Source: Isoperla grammatica (taxonomy: Eukaryota > Arthropoda > Insecta > Plecoptera > Perlodidae). Taken from it: a stretch of DNA of 64,000 bases. The stretch is taken from NCBI GenBank assembly GCA_945910005.1, contig OX246749.1, positions 17,795,309 to 17,859,308 on the forward strand, read 5' to 3'. Positions within the stretch are counted from its first letter, which is position 1; each line of letters starts with the position of its first letter. Below, piece by piece: positions 35,444 to 45,998 of the stretch. The position numbers and the translations under genes are program-made. Under the pieces are notes generated by a model. That model was given only the letters and a program-made list of their open reading frames with translations, had not been told where the DNA came from and did no database searches.

Positions 35444-38400
35444 TAGAGATGTGTAAATTTCGTAGGCCGCGATATCGCGAAATGACAGTTAATGTCATTT
35501 TAGAGGTGTGGTTTTGCAATTTGTTAGTTAAGGAACACTTAGGCTATCATATTTCAAAAAACACAAAACGCGAAATTCACGAAATTTGCCAGATATCGCG
35601 AAATATCACATATTTCACAGAAACACCACGAAATTCCTCTATTTTCCGATGATTTATCCCCTTTTAAAGCTGCAAAGTTGAAAAACATAAACAATTCAAA
35701 AAATGTACATTTACGTGTTAATAAATGGGCGTGTCTTGCATGGGCGTGGTCTATGATCGTCTAGTTCCACTGCCTGCTAAATGTCAGGTATTGTAGAACT
35801 TCGACTTCGACTATCGACTAGTTCCGTTTCCGGACTTCCGGTAAGCCTAGTCTGTGTTTCTCTCGCTCTCGATTGACATATTGTACTGGGACGCAAAAAT
35901 AATGCCAAAAGTGAGTGTTTCCGCGGAAAAACGAGCTCTAGAGTTCCGAAGTGATGGGCTCTATGCTTCGGCAAAAACTTTGTTTTGTAAGTAGTGCAAC
36001 TGCCGACTAGACCACGAGCGCCGAGACACGTTACTCAAACATTGCGACAGTGCGAAGCACAAAAGGATAGTGCATCTCAAGCCTCAACTTCTTGGCAAAT
36101 TTCACTCGAAGAAATTTTGTCTGTTGTGAAAAAACTTAAACTTGACAAAGAAGCATTCATTCTAGAAACAACCGAAGCATTCTTGAGTGCCAACATCCCG
36201 CCCGAGAAATTGGATAACCCCAAAATTCGGGCGTGGATGGCCAAACACGTGCCTGGTGCCGGCGACTTCCCTTCAGCGAACAGTATACGGAGGACGATAG
36301 TGCCAATGCTCGGAGCAAAAAAAGAAGCCGAGATGAAAGCAGACATTAAAAGCAAGAACATAATAATATTGACTGATGAAACCATGGATAAGGGTGGTAG
36401 GTGTGTGTATAACATTTTGTGTAAAACACTTGATCCTGGGGCTAACCAGATAATTCATTTGTTGGCATCTGTTGTGCTTGATTCGGCGGATTCGGCCTCT
36501 TGTGCCAAAGCTGTGATTGACACACTAGCTCGGTACGAAATAGACTATGAAAATGTAATCGCGTTTGTGTCTGACGCAGCCCGATATATGACCAAGTGCT
36601 ACACCATTTTAAACGGGCTCATTGAGCACTTGGTCCACATTCAGTGCTGGGCCCATAAGGCCCATTTAGTCGGGGTAATATGGCAAGACTCCCTAGACGA
36701 ACTGAACAACGCTGTTGTCAAGATTAAGAATGCCTTCAATAACACAAGGAAGCGAAAAATTCACTACGCAAAATATTTAACGGAGAAAAGAGTGGAATGG
36801 TAAGGAAGGATATTTTTCATCTCTGCTTTGCCTAGGCCCAATAGAAGCATCCTAGGCTTAGCCTAGGCTACACTAAGCATGTTACCATGAATTCAATGCT
36901 TAGCCTTGGCATTGGGTTTATACTACCTAGCATAAACCCAATTGCCTAGGCCTATTCAAATTATATTTTCTAAAAGAAACCTACCTAGGCCTAGCCAAAT
37001 TATATTTTCTAAAAGAAACCTACCAAGGCCTAGCCAAATTATATTTTCTAAAAGAAACCTACCTAGGCCTAGGCCCTGACCTACATTGTTTAGTAAGCTG
37101 TGTGCCCTATAAAAGCATTTCTACACCTAAGTTTACCCAGTATGGCATATTCATTGAATTTAGGACATAATAAAGCTCAATGTGGAATATTTAGGCCTAC
37201 AACATTTACTATTTCTTTTTTTTTAGGTCAAACAGTTTCCAATACCCGTCCTGACAAGATGGAATTCTTGGTTTCTATCAGTAGACTACATCAGTACCTA
37301 TTTGCGAGACATAACCTCGTTTTTCAAAGACACAGACGTAACTGGCTCTGACGGTAATGCAGGAATCAAGTTTTTTAAGGCTATTTCTGCCAAAGAAATA
37401 CAAGTAATTGAGATCCAAGCACTTCATGTGAAACTAGCATGCAAAAACTTGGTTGAGTTGATCACGTTTCTAGAAGGCACACAGTACCCAACAGGACACC
37501 TTGTGTATGGCAAAGTTGACGATTTGTGTTCTGAATTCACAATCATGGGTAAGTCTTTTGTGTCAGTTAGACAAATATTAAGGTTAAAATGTACTAGGCC
37601 TATCTACTGGTTACGCAACCATGAGTTGTAAATAAATTTGTAATTACGGAATAGGATTAAATCGAATTCAAATTCACAACTAACAAAAACACAATCGGTT
37701 TTTAGGAAATGGCCACTTCTCACCAGAAGTAAACGGGTTACTCAAAAAACTGACGCCACTGCAACAAGCACAGATTGGAGAACAGCTTAAAACAACTGGC
37801 AACCAAGCCGCAGTGAAACTCAAGGACCTTAAAATGAACAATCCTGGGAGGAAGTTGTGGAGCAGCCTTAGTAAGGTGTTCAGCCCACAAAACCTAGGGA
37901 GGTCAAACTTGCCAATACAAGACCTGATGTCCCACCTTGCCCACATACCATTCATGTCCAAATTGGATGAAATTCAATTTCGTAAAGGTTACGACGAATT
38001 GCGATGTGTCGTACAAGACGAGCTTAAAGAACCAACATGCAACCACGTAGATTTGGTGAACATACTATGTTCCTTGCGACTAAATCATTCTGATTTTGCA
38101 ACTTCTTCATTGAAGGCAATCTGGCTGATACCATCCAATGTTGATTGTGAGCGCTCTTTCATTCTGATTTTGCAACTTCTTCATTGAAGGCAATCTGGCT
38201 GATACCATCCAATGTTGATTGTGAGCGCTCTTTTTCAAAATATTCACTCGTGGTCAATGATCGACGAAGGCGATTATTACCACAGAATGCAGAGACACTG
38301 ACAATGCTTGCCTTCAAGGCTTAAAACAATTGTCATGTCACAATGTCACAACTGTATGAATATGCAAAAATTAATTAAATAATATTTCTTTTTCAATATT

Positions 38401-38536
38401 TTTGTAAAAAAAAATGTATGCTTATAATGGCTCTGATTGACGTGTAACCATCTTACAAAATAAAAACATAAACACCGAAATTTGCTTTTTTAAGACCGAA
38501 ATTCTCCAAAAAATAAAACCATTTTTGCAATCTCTA
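35444..38536 (+). mobile_element. hAT-B DNA transposon with 8-bp target duplication CTAATATA
   Basis: CTAATATA flanks both sides (35436-35443 and 38537-38544). The ends are TAGAGATGTG on the left and the complement TAGAGATTGC on the right. Excising 3,093 bp plus one duplication rebuilds an uninterrupted 122-bp monomer, which proves the insertion. Subterminal regions carry CGCGATATCGCG and GCGAAAT-type repeats. The gene inside is broken. Confidence 0.92.
35902..38323 (+). pseudogene. hAT-B transposase (CGGBP1-like zinc finger), disrupted
   Basis: Start ATG at 35902 (MPKVSVSAEKRALEFRSDGL, ASAKTLFCK). A TAG then falls inside the zinc finger, which continues CNCRLDHERRDTLLKHCDSA, and a frameshift follows near 36060. 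The main exon (to about 36800) has the DUF659-like catalytic start IIILTDETMDKGGRCVYNIL, IAFVSDAARYMTKC and VHIQCWAHKAHLV. Further exons are 37227-37548 (VLTRWNSWFLSVDYI) and from 37706, with good GTAAG donors and TTTTAG acceptors in matching phase. In the last exon a 74-bp tandem duplication (38086-38159 and 38160-38233) destroys the dimerisation domain (SLKAIWLIPSNVDCERSF). The first intron also contains three 39-bp repeats (36961, 37000, 37039). Confidence 0.8.
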
Positions 38537-38544
38537 CTAATATA

Positions 38545-38900
38545 CCAAGGACAGACCGAAATAAGTGGAAGACGTGCTTTGTGCAATTAAAGCACAAGGC
38601 ATCTGCCTAACTCCGAATTGTTCTATAGGTACAAGCAGTAATTAATGAAGTGCCCATTGCTAATATACCAAGGACAGTCCCGATAAGTGGAAGACGTGCT
38701 TTATTCAATTAAAGCACAAGGCATCTGCCTAATTCTCAGTTGTTATATTGGAACAAGTAGTAATTAATGAAGTGCCCATTGCTAATATACCAAGGACAAT
38801 CCGAATAAGTGGAAGACGTGCTTTATTCAATTAAAGCACAAGGCATCTGCCTTACTCTCAGTTGTCATACTGGTACAAGCATGTAATTAATGAAGTAATC
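38545..38900 (+). repeat. 122-bp tandem repeat family, locus 3, right part
   Basis: CCAAGGACAG begins at 38545, 38668 and 38790, spacings of 123 and 122 bp. Each unit contains the hairpin GTGCTTT-loop-AAAGCAC. It ends within a unit where the piggyBac-like remnant begins. Confidence 0.85.
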
Positions 38901-39130
38901 TTGATGAGGCAAAACGAGTCGATAAAGCGAAGGGGCACATACTCGTACCAAGGCCAGAAGTTACCAAGAAGTACAATGAATCAATGGGGGGAGTAGACCT
39001 TGACATGCTCATTTTTGTTACCGAATTTTTGTGCGGTCAAGAAAGTGGACACTCCGTATGATTTACCACGCTATAGACTTAGCAATAGTCAATAGTTGGT
39101 TAGAGTACCCTACCGTCAAGATTGTTCAAC
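38897..39130 (+). pseudogene. piggyBac-like transposase fragment
   Basis: Across two frames it reads [30 protein letters not shown] and then [15 protein letters not shown]. 'V..YNesMGGVDl.D.LI......[10 protein letters not shown]' is the conserved C-terminal half of the piggyBac (DDE_Tnp_1_7) catalytic domain, including the third aspartate in MGGVD. It is short and frameshifted, hence dead. 39131-39637 downstream shows GT/AG-like edges (GCACTGGTGAGTG at 39293) but no identifiable coding sequence. Confidence 0.65.
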
Positions 39131-39645
39131 AACCGCCAGGTTCAATTTTTTTAAGTATGTTTCCTGCTATGTCTGATGAAAGCAGACCATGAACTTTTTG
39201 CATCAGCTTCCCTGAAGTGCATTTGGATGCCAACCAACAATATGGATGCAGAGAGATATATGATAGTATAGCGGACGCTGTCGAAAATTTACGCACTGGT
39301 GAGTGTTTTATTTTTTGACCGTGGTTATTGTTCGTGTGTTTATTTGTGTTTTAAGAGAGATATATATCGCGGTACTCCCTGTCCCTCGTCGTAAATGATC
39401 GCAGGCAAATATTGAAAGCAGAGAACGCGGAAATGATTACTATGATTGCGTTCCGCTAAATGTAGGTATGTCCTTTTCATTGACTTAACTTAAATGTTGG
39501 CATAACTAAATTGGAACAAAACATTAAATTGTATATATATTTTTTTTTTTCAAAATAAAGGCCCTAGAGCCTACGAAGATTATGGGGTAGTACCCTCAAG
39601 TTCAAGTTTAACGGAACATCTCGACTTTCCCAGATGCATAGAAAT

Positions 39646-42600
39646 TAGGGATGTCAACGATAATCGTATATCGATAAATATCGATAATATCGATTATCGA
39701 TAATATCGCGATATGGCTGGTCATATCGCGATAATCGTACGATATGTAATTCTGTGCGATATGCCGATAATCGGCAATGACTTGATATTATATTTGAATT
39801 TGTGTGCCCGTCGAGCGCCCTCATAGCTTTAGCTTTACCTTTCAGTAAATAATATACTTCGGGCGGTCCGCCATCAAAGGGCTTACACAGCCGCGCAAGA
39901 TCGCTTTACGACACTACCCTAACCTTCCCCCCCCCCCGCCCCTTCAACCCATCAACCCGCCGACCGTGCCAGCGCCCGCCCGTCTGCCCGGGCCCATTAT
40001 CCCTAGCACGTGCGTATTGTGTCGGCAATTCGCGCACACAGGTTCATTTTGGGTTCATTCATGTTACTAAGAGCTGGCCGGCTTTACTTTCTGTAACCCT
40101 GCTTGCTAGAAGATTGAGTGAATACATTGTGCTTGAAATTTGGTTTTGTGTGTTTTGACTTTCTTATTAAATTCGTACGTGTGTTCTTTAATTTTTAATA
40201 AATATGTCAAAGAGGGCGTTGCATACTCCGGACAAATATCGTGCAGCCGTGTGGAAAGAGTATGGTTTTCCTGTCGATGACAATGGAAAAATAAAGGACG
40301 AAAAAACAGTGTTTTGCAGGCATTGTGATGGGAGGATCGCATATTCTGGCAATACGACGAACTTGAGTGTTCATTTAAAGAAGTGTAAGGCGTACCTAAA
40401 TGTAAATAGCAGTCAGCAACAAAAGTTGACTTTGATGCAAACGCCTGTTGTTACAAAGTGGAAAGACAATCATCCGCAGGCAACGAGAATCTCGAAGGCT
40501 ATTGTAGAGTCAGTGGCGAAATATTTATGGCCGATTTCAATAAGTGAACAATTAACCGACATTTTGAAAGAGGCTTGCCCTAGTTATAATGTGTTATCGC
40601 GTAACACAATAACGACGCGCATAGAGGAATTGGCCGAAACTAAAAAGGCCATACTTTGGGAGACTCTGGCAGGGGTAAAACACGTCTCAATCACCACAGA
40701 TTTCTGGACTTCGATTGCTGTGCAAGCATTCATGGGGGTCACAATTCATTACGTAGATAGTAACTGGGAGCTGAAGATGGCAGGATTAGAAGTTCACCCT
40801 TCAAGTGACACCCACACTGCAGACAACATTGCGTCTATGTTGGGCAAGATGCAGGTGAGAAATAATTTATTATTTATTATAGGACTAAGTTATTAATTAT
40901 TATTATTTATTTGATTATTGTTTAATTAATAATATATGTATGTATTTATTTTGAGTTTTGATTTTATTATTAGGCCTATTGTAATTATGTATTTGTTATT
41001 TAATTCAATCATAGTTTTTAATTACAAATGATTGTTACCTGTATTATTAAAACTTCGGTCTAAGCCTGAATTAATTATAATTTACTGCCAGTGTAGATTT
41101 ATGGACTATTGTTCTAACAAAAGGTTTGTACTAGATCTACTTCGCTTTTTTGATAAATAATGGTTATGAATTATGTTTTAGGATCGATGGGACATAAATG
41201 GAAAAGTCGTCAGTTACACAACTGATAACGCGAGGAACATGGTCAACGCAATCAAGGGCGAAATGAAACTAGAACACGTCCGTTGTGCCGCGCATACTAT
41301 CCAACTCAGTGTCAATAAAGGGTTGAAAGTAGGACACGTTGCCGACCTGCTCGCAAAGAGTCGCCGGATTGTAGGCCACTTTAGACATTCTTCGACGAAA
41401 ATGAGCCTACTACATGACGCACAAGTAGCTGAGGGACTTCCAAAAAAAAAACTTGTCCAAGATGTTATCACGCGATGAAATTCGTCTTGCAAATGCTCCA
41501 AAGTCTAATTGATAATAGGGTGGCCATAAATAAAGTTTTAATGGCCAATCAAGCTACTGAACACCACATGGTAACTGCCGTGGAAAAGGCAAAAATGAAA
41601 GTAGTTGTGGATGTACTTCTGCCCTTTAAAATCGCCACTGAACGGTTGGGGGGAGAAAAGTACGTGACTGGGGCCATTGTGGGCACAGTTTTTAAAAACC
41701 TCTTGAAAGGGCTGGACGCTGGGAGAGCAGATAGCCATTACGATAAATCTTTCAAGAGTGCCATCGCAGGTGACTTGGAAACTCGTTTTTCTGAGCTAAG
41801 CCCAATCCTAAACTTGGTCGCAGCGCTACACCCTCGCTACAAGGCCCTAAGGTATTTAGAGGCAGACGAACAATCGCGCGTCTGGGCGACCCTGCGAAGG
41901 GAAGCCGCTGGTCTTGAAAACCCCCAGCCTGCTCGGGTGAATGACCCCACTGACTCGGACTACGAAGACGTGTGTCATCCAAAAGATCGCGGTTCGGCGG
42001 TATAGAGGACGAAAGTGACTCTGAGGAGGACGAACCAGCGGGAGACGCACTTGACCGAGAAATCGTATCCTACAGAGAGCACTCGAAACCACCGGAGGGT
42101 ACTGACCCCTTCCAGTGGTGGAAGTTAAACCAAAAACTGTATCCCCACCTGGCCCAACTGGCAAAGAAATACTTGTGTGTAGTAGGCACAAGTGTGCCAT
42201 GCGAACGCATGTTCAGCAAGGCTGGCAGGATTGCTACAAAGAGCAGGAGCAGACTCACCGGGCAACACATCAGTGATTTAATGTTCTTGAACAGCTGTTT
42301 AAACCAGTGTCAAGACAAACCAAGCGAGTGAAGTGAAGGAAAGTGCGTTACATGCGGTATCATTTGTAAATATTATTTGAATTTAAATCGTAAGAAAGTG
42401 CTAATTTTGCCAATTAATGTTGGGTTATTAACTTCATATATTACTTATTAATTCGCATTTCTTAGTTATTATTACAGCCTGTATAAATACTTATATCTTT
42501 AAATTAGAATATAAAGTGTGGTTCATTACTTTTCCATAATCACAGTGAAGTGCATTGAATAAATAATTCTATAATAATATTGACAACATTTGAGAACGAT

Positions 42601-43399
42601 ATTATGAACCTTGGATAGACGTCTCACATTTCAACTAGCCTAGGTAAGACTTTGTTGGTATCATATTTCAAGGCTTCTTTGTTTTTCCACAATTAGTAAT
42701 TGCTGATAAATACTTGTATCTTTAAATTAGAATATAAAGTGGTGATCATTACTTTTGATTGAATAAATATTAAATAATTATATTCACAACGTTTGAGAAC
42801 GATATTATGAACCTTGGATAGACGTCTCACATTTCAACTAGCCTAGGTAAGACTTTGTTGGTATCATGTTTCATGGCTTCTTTGTTCTTCCACAATTAGT
42901 AATTGCCGCACAGTGTGTTTGACAGGCACGTCTGTGCCGCCGTCGGTTCTCAGTTGCCGAGCGATGTGTTTTGACAGGCCCTGCTGTAGAAGCTTCGTTG
43001 GCCGCGACGCGTGATCGCAGTGAGGCCGGTCGGCCGCTAGACCAACCGGCTCAGACGAATTGAACCCCCCCCCCCCCCCCCCCCCCTCCCCTTCCACTCA
43101 TCAGCCAGCGCCAACAACGCTCGGAGCGCACAAGCCACTCTTGCGCTTCATTACGCTCGAAAATAAGTCGATGACGATAAGACAAACTTTAAAAAGGTAA
43201 TGAATACTCAATGTACCCATACCTATTGACTATATAGGCCCATAATAGGCCTATTATCGTGACGATATTCCCGATATTAATTTAAATAGGCAATATCGAC
43301 GCGATATTTTTTGATGGCGATATTATCACGATATATCGCGATTTTTTACATTTTTTTTGCGATTATCGATATGGAATTTCATATCGTTTGACATCCCTA
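39646..43399 (+). mobile_element. hAT-C DNA transposon with 8-bp target duplication ATAGAAAT
   Basis: ATAGAAAT lies at 39638-39645 and 43400-43407. The termini are TAGGGATGTCAACGATA (left) and the inverted TAGGGATGTCAAACGATA (right), differing by one base. Both subterminal zones are packed with CGATAT, ATCGAT and CGCGATA words. The 3' region contains a 222-bp tandem duplication (about 42485-42700 and 42707-42905) and a GC-rich block ending in 22 C (43065-43086). It encodes a ZBED1/DREF-like transposase that is disrupted. Confidence 0.92.
40204..42331 (+). pseudogene. hAT-C transposase (ZBED1/DREF-like), disrupted
   Basis: Exon 1, 40204-40854 (217 codons), has a BED finger (VFCRHCDGRI...HLKKC) and the catalytic start SITTDFWTSIAVQAFMGVTI. 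The intron runs GTGAGA to TTTTAG. Exon 2 begins at 41182 in phase (DRWDINGKVVSYTTDNARN) and includes VRCAAHTIQLSVNKGL. The conserved TRWNS box reads TR-stop-NS (TGA at 41476-41478), and the frame then changes. KFVLQMLQSLIDNRVAINKV follows to about 42000, then a third frame with DPFQWWKLNQKLYPHLAQLA and SVPCERMFSKAG (dimerisation domain). One nonsense codon and two shifts make it non-functional. Confidence 0.85.
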
Positions 43400-43535
43400 A
43401 TAGAAATGGATTAGGCTTAGGGCTTGAAACATTTTGGGTCATTCCATGAAAAATCAACCAATTTGGAATTAATTTGTTGCTGACATGTTTGGGATATTTT
43501 TCAAATTAAGCTTATTGATAACTACTTACTTGTAG

Positions 43536-44002
43536 TGTCGCAGACGACTGGTGTCAAAGACAGTAAGGTAGTGGGTAGCTGGAGAGGGGTGGGGGAGGAA
43601 CGGAGAGCGGTCGGCTGATGGCCATGTGGTCAGGCGAGTTCTCGAGTAGAGTGTCTTGGGGTAAGACACGGGGCTCGTACTCGGCAGCAACAGCGGTTCG
43701 GGGGTTGATCCGCGCGGGCTACCGGCATCGTGTGTTGTACTGAGTGGTGCGTTGGCTAAATCATATACTTAGTGTTAATAGTATTATCCCTTCAGGACTA
43801 TATGTGACAGTGTGAGTAACCCCTTCAGGACTATATGTGACTGTGTGAATAATCCCTTCAGGGCTATATGTGACTGTGTGAAGCATCCCTTCTGGATTAT
43901 ATGTGTAACGTGTAAGTTGAGTTGTCACTAATAAATACATTTACATATGTTGACGGATATAATATTGTTGTGTCTCAACCCAGCTTCCCTACACACGTGT
44001 CA
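43536..44002 (+). repeat. 5' LTR
   Basis: Begins TGTCGCAGACG and ends ACACGTGTCA (TG...CA). It contains four tandem 33-34-bp units of CCCTTCAGGACTATATGTGA type (43789-43915) and an AATAAA signal at 43930. The four-unit block sits just upstream of the polyadenylation signal and may be an enhancer. Confidence 0.95.
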
Positions 44003-44003
44003 A

Positions 44004-44020
44004 TTGGGGGCTCGTCCAAA
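44004..44020 (+). promoter_or_regulatory. tRNA primer-binding site (tRNA-Pro-like)
   Basis: TTGGGGGCTCGTCC directly follows the LTR by one base. TGGGGGCTCGTCC is the start of the standard proline-tRNA primer-binding site; the match fades after 13 bases. Confidence 0.75.
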
Positions 44021-44084
44021 CGGCTTATGGACACCTCGTAATTGTGAGGGTTGGCTAACACGAGTGCGTGAGTGAACAAGTGAC

Positions 44085-45998
44085 ATGGCAAGTGCTAACG
44101 TGGACATGGAAACTTTCCCGCTTGACATCGTGCAGGCCATCATGCGTCTGCGGGCAGAAGACCAAGACGGCCTGTATCAGTCCTTGCGTTCGGCACTGTC
44201 GGCCGGTCAGCCACCTGTAAGTGGGTCAAGCGCGGGACAGAATGGCGCCCCTACTCCGTTGAATGCTTGCACCCCAACAGCTGCCAGTTTGGCTACGGGG
44301 TCTGTTTTACACCAGGATACATTCCGCGGTCCAGTGGCGGACCCACCCGTGCAAAGCAGTGTTACGGCGTCGGCCGAACCGGTACGTGACTTCCGCGGTA
44401 CAGTGGCGGACCTACCAGTGCAAAGCAGTGTTACGGCGTCGGCCGAATCGGTACGTGACTTCCGCGGTACAGTGGCGGACCTACCCGTGCAAAGCAGTGT
44501 TACAGCGTCGACCGAACCGGTACGTGACTTCCGCGGTACAGTGGCGGACCTACCCGTGCAAAGCAGTGTTACGGCGTCGACCGAACCGGTACGTGACTTC
44601 CGCGGTACAGTGACGGACCTACCCGTGCAAAGTAGTGTTACGGCGTTGGCCGAACCGGTACGTGACTTCCGCGGTACAGTGACGGACCTACCCGTGCAAA
44701 GTAGTGTTACGGCGTTGGCCGAACCGGTACGTGACTTCCGCGGTACAGTGGCGGACCTATCCGTGCAAAGCAGTGTTACGGCGTCAGCCGAACCGGTACG
44801 TGACTTCCGCGGTACAGTGGCGGACCTACCCGTGCAAAGCAGTGGTACGGCGTCGGCTGAACCGGTACGTGACTTCAGCCGTCCAGTGGCGGACCTACCC
44901 GTGCAAAGCAGTGTTGCAGCGTCGGCCGAACCGGTACGTGACTTCCGCCGTCCAGTGGCGGACCTCCCCGTGCAAAGCAGTGTGGCAGCCTCAACCGAGC
45001 CGGTACGTGACTTCCGCCGTCCAGTGGCGGACCTCTCCGCTCCACGCAGCATCCACGCGGCGACAGACATGAGCCGAGACTTACGACCTACAGCAGATGA
45101 GGCCTTGCCGTCACGTGGCGCCCTGGCGGGTTCAGGTATATCAGCCGCGGAATTGAAACATGTAGCGGCCAATATCGCAGCAGCGGGAGGCGGTGGGGCT
45201 TCCCAATCGTTTTGTGCAGGGGCGGCACACCGGCCACTAGTGGCACATTCAACCCCACTATCAGCGCCACGACAGTTCGTGTCACACATGGAGTTGCCTT
45301 CATTTTGGGGCTATGGGGACCAATGTCCGCCCCAGGAATTCATTGGCAAGCTTGAATGTTACGGAAGAGCCCATGGTCTGTCGCAGAATGTAATGGTGAC
45401 TCAAGTTTTGCCAGTGTCACTGATTGGGGATGCTTTCCGGTGGTGGAGTTTTGTGGGGGGATTTCCTACGTGGGAGGCATTTTGTACAGCGTTTCAAGCG
45501 GAGTTTGGAAGTCCGGATTACCGCGCCGGCTTGCAAGCAGAGCTCGAAGCCAGGACACAGCACCCGGAAGAGCCATTATCTGCTTACATACGAACGATCG
45601 CCAGTTATTATGACAGGTTAGGGACCCATATATCTGAGCAAGAGAAGGTGCAACGTGTTTTCCGCCAGATGCACCCCAAATTTTACCCATTTGTGCAGGG
45701 CCGCTCATTCTCTTCCCTCCAGCACATGGCTCAGGCGGCACCAGACATCCAAGCCATAATATGGCGGCAGTCGACTTATAAGCCTCCTCCACAACCTGCC
45801 AGTTGCATAGCAAAAGACCTAGCATTTTTTGGCATGGCCAATACAATGCCATCTCAAGCAAGCCTTCCTCTCCATACGTCAGCTGGTGACACAAAGGTTG
45901 GGCAAGCGAATAACTCTTGTTGGAAGTGTGGGTCTCCCCGTCACTTCAAACGAAATTGCCCTCTTCGGGCGGGAAACGAACCGGCGCAGTTACAGTAA
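44085..45998 (+). CDS. gag: Gypsy Gag polyprotein, 637 aa
   Basis: Starts at ATG 44085, 83 bases after the LTR. Residues 1-80 are a short helical N-terminus. Residues 80 to about 332 are eleven tandem 23-residue units (FRGTVADLPVQSSVTASAEP-VRD; 69-bp DNA units), the last degenerate. Next come an alanine-rich linker and the retrotransposon gag (capsid-like) domain (about 405-580: MELPSFWGYGDQCPPQEFIG, FRWWSFVGGFPTWEAFCTAF, YYDRLGTHISEQEKVQRVFR). It ends in one CCHC knuckle, CWKCGSPRHFKRNC. Gag forms the particle and binds the RNA. The repeat expansion is unusual: the 69-bp units keep frame and all are open. Frameshifting before the stop at 45996 leads into pol. Confidence 0.95.
   Translation: MASANVDMETFPLDIVQAIMRLRAEDQDGLYQSLRSALSAGQPPVSGSSAGQNGAPTPLNACTPTAASLATGSVLHQDTFRGPVADPPVQSSVTASAEPVRDFRGTVADLPVQSSVTASAESVRDFRGTVADLPVQSSVTASTEPVRDFRGTVADLPVQSSVTASTEPVRDFRGTVTDLPVQSSVTALAEPVRDFRGTVTDLPVQSSVTALAEPVRDFRGTVADLSVQSSVTASAEPVRDFRGTVADLPVQSSGTASAEPVRDFSRPVADLPVQSSVAASAEPVRDFRRPVADLPVQSSVAASTEPVRDFRRPVADLSAPRSIHAATDMSRDLRPTADEALPSRGALAGSGISAAELKHVAANIAAAGGGGASQSFCAGAAHRPLVAHSTPLSAPRQFVSHMELPSFWGYGDQCPPQEFIGKLECYGRAHGLSQNVMVTQVLPVSLIGDAFRWWSFVGGFPTWEAFCTAFQAEFGSPDYRAGLQAELEARTQHPEEPLSAYIRTIASYYDRLGTHISEQEKVQRVFRQMHPKFYPFVQGRSFSSLQHMAQAAPDIQAIIWRQSTYKPPPQPASCIAKDLAFFGMANTMPSQASLPLHTSAGDTKVGQANNSCWKCGSPRHFKRNCPLRAGNEPAQLQ

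Noticed and set aside
43065..43086. Long C and G runs (also 53586-53606, 27599, 30446, 18050) as functional signals
   Set aside because: Homopolymers of about 11-22 bases occur in several unrelated elements and are prone to length errors; only the one in the Gypsy polypurine tract has a positional role.
44207..45289. 360-codon minus-strand ORF opposite gag
   Set aside because: It mirrors the 69-bp gag repeats, and gag on the plus strand has clear domains.
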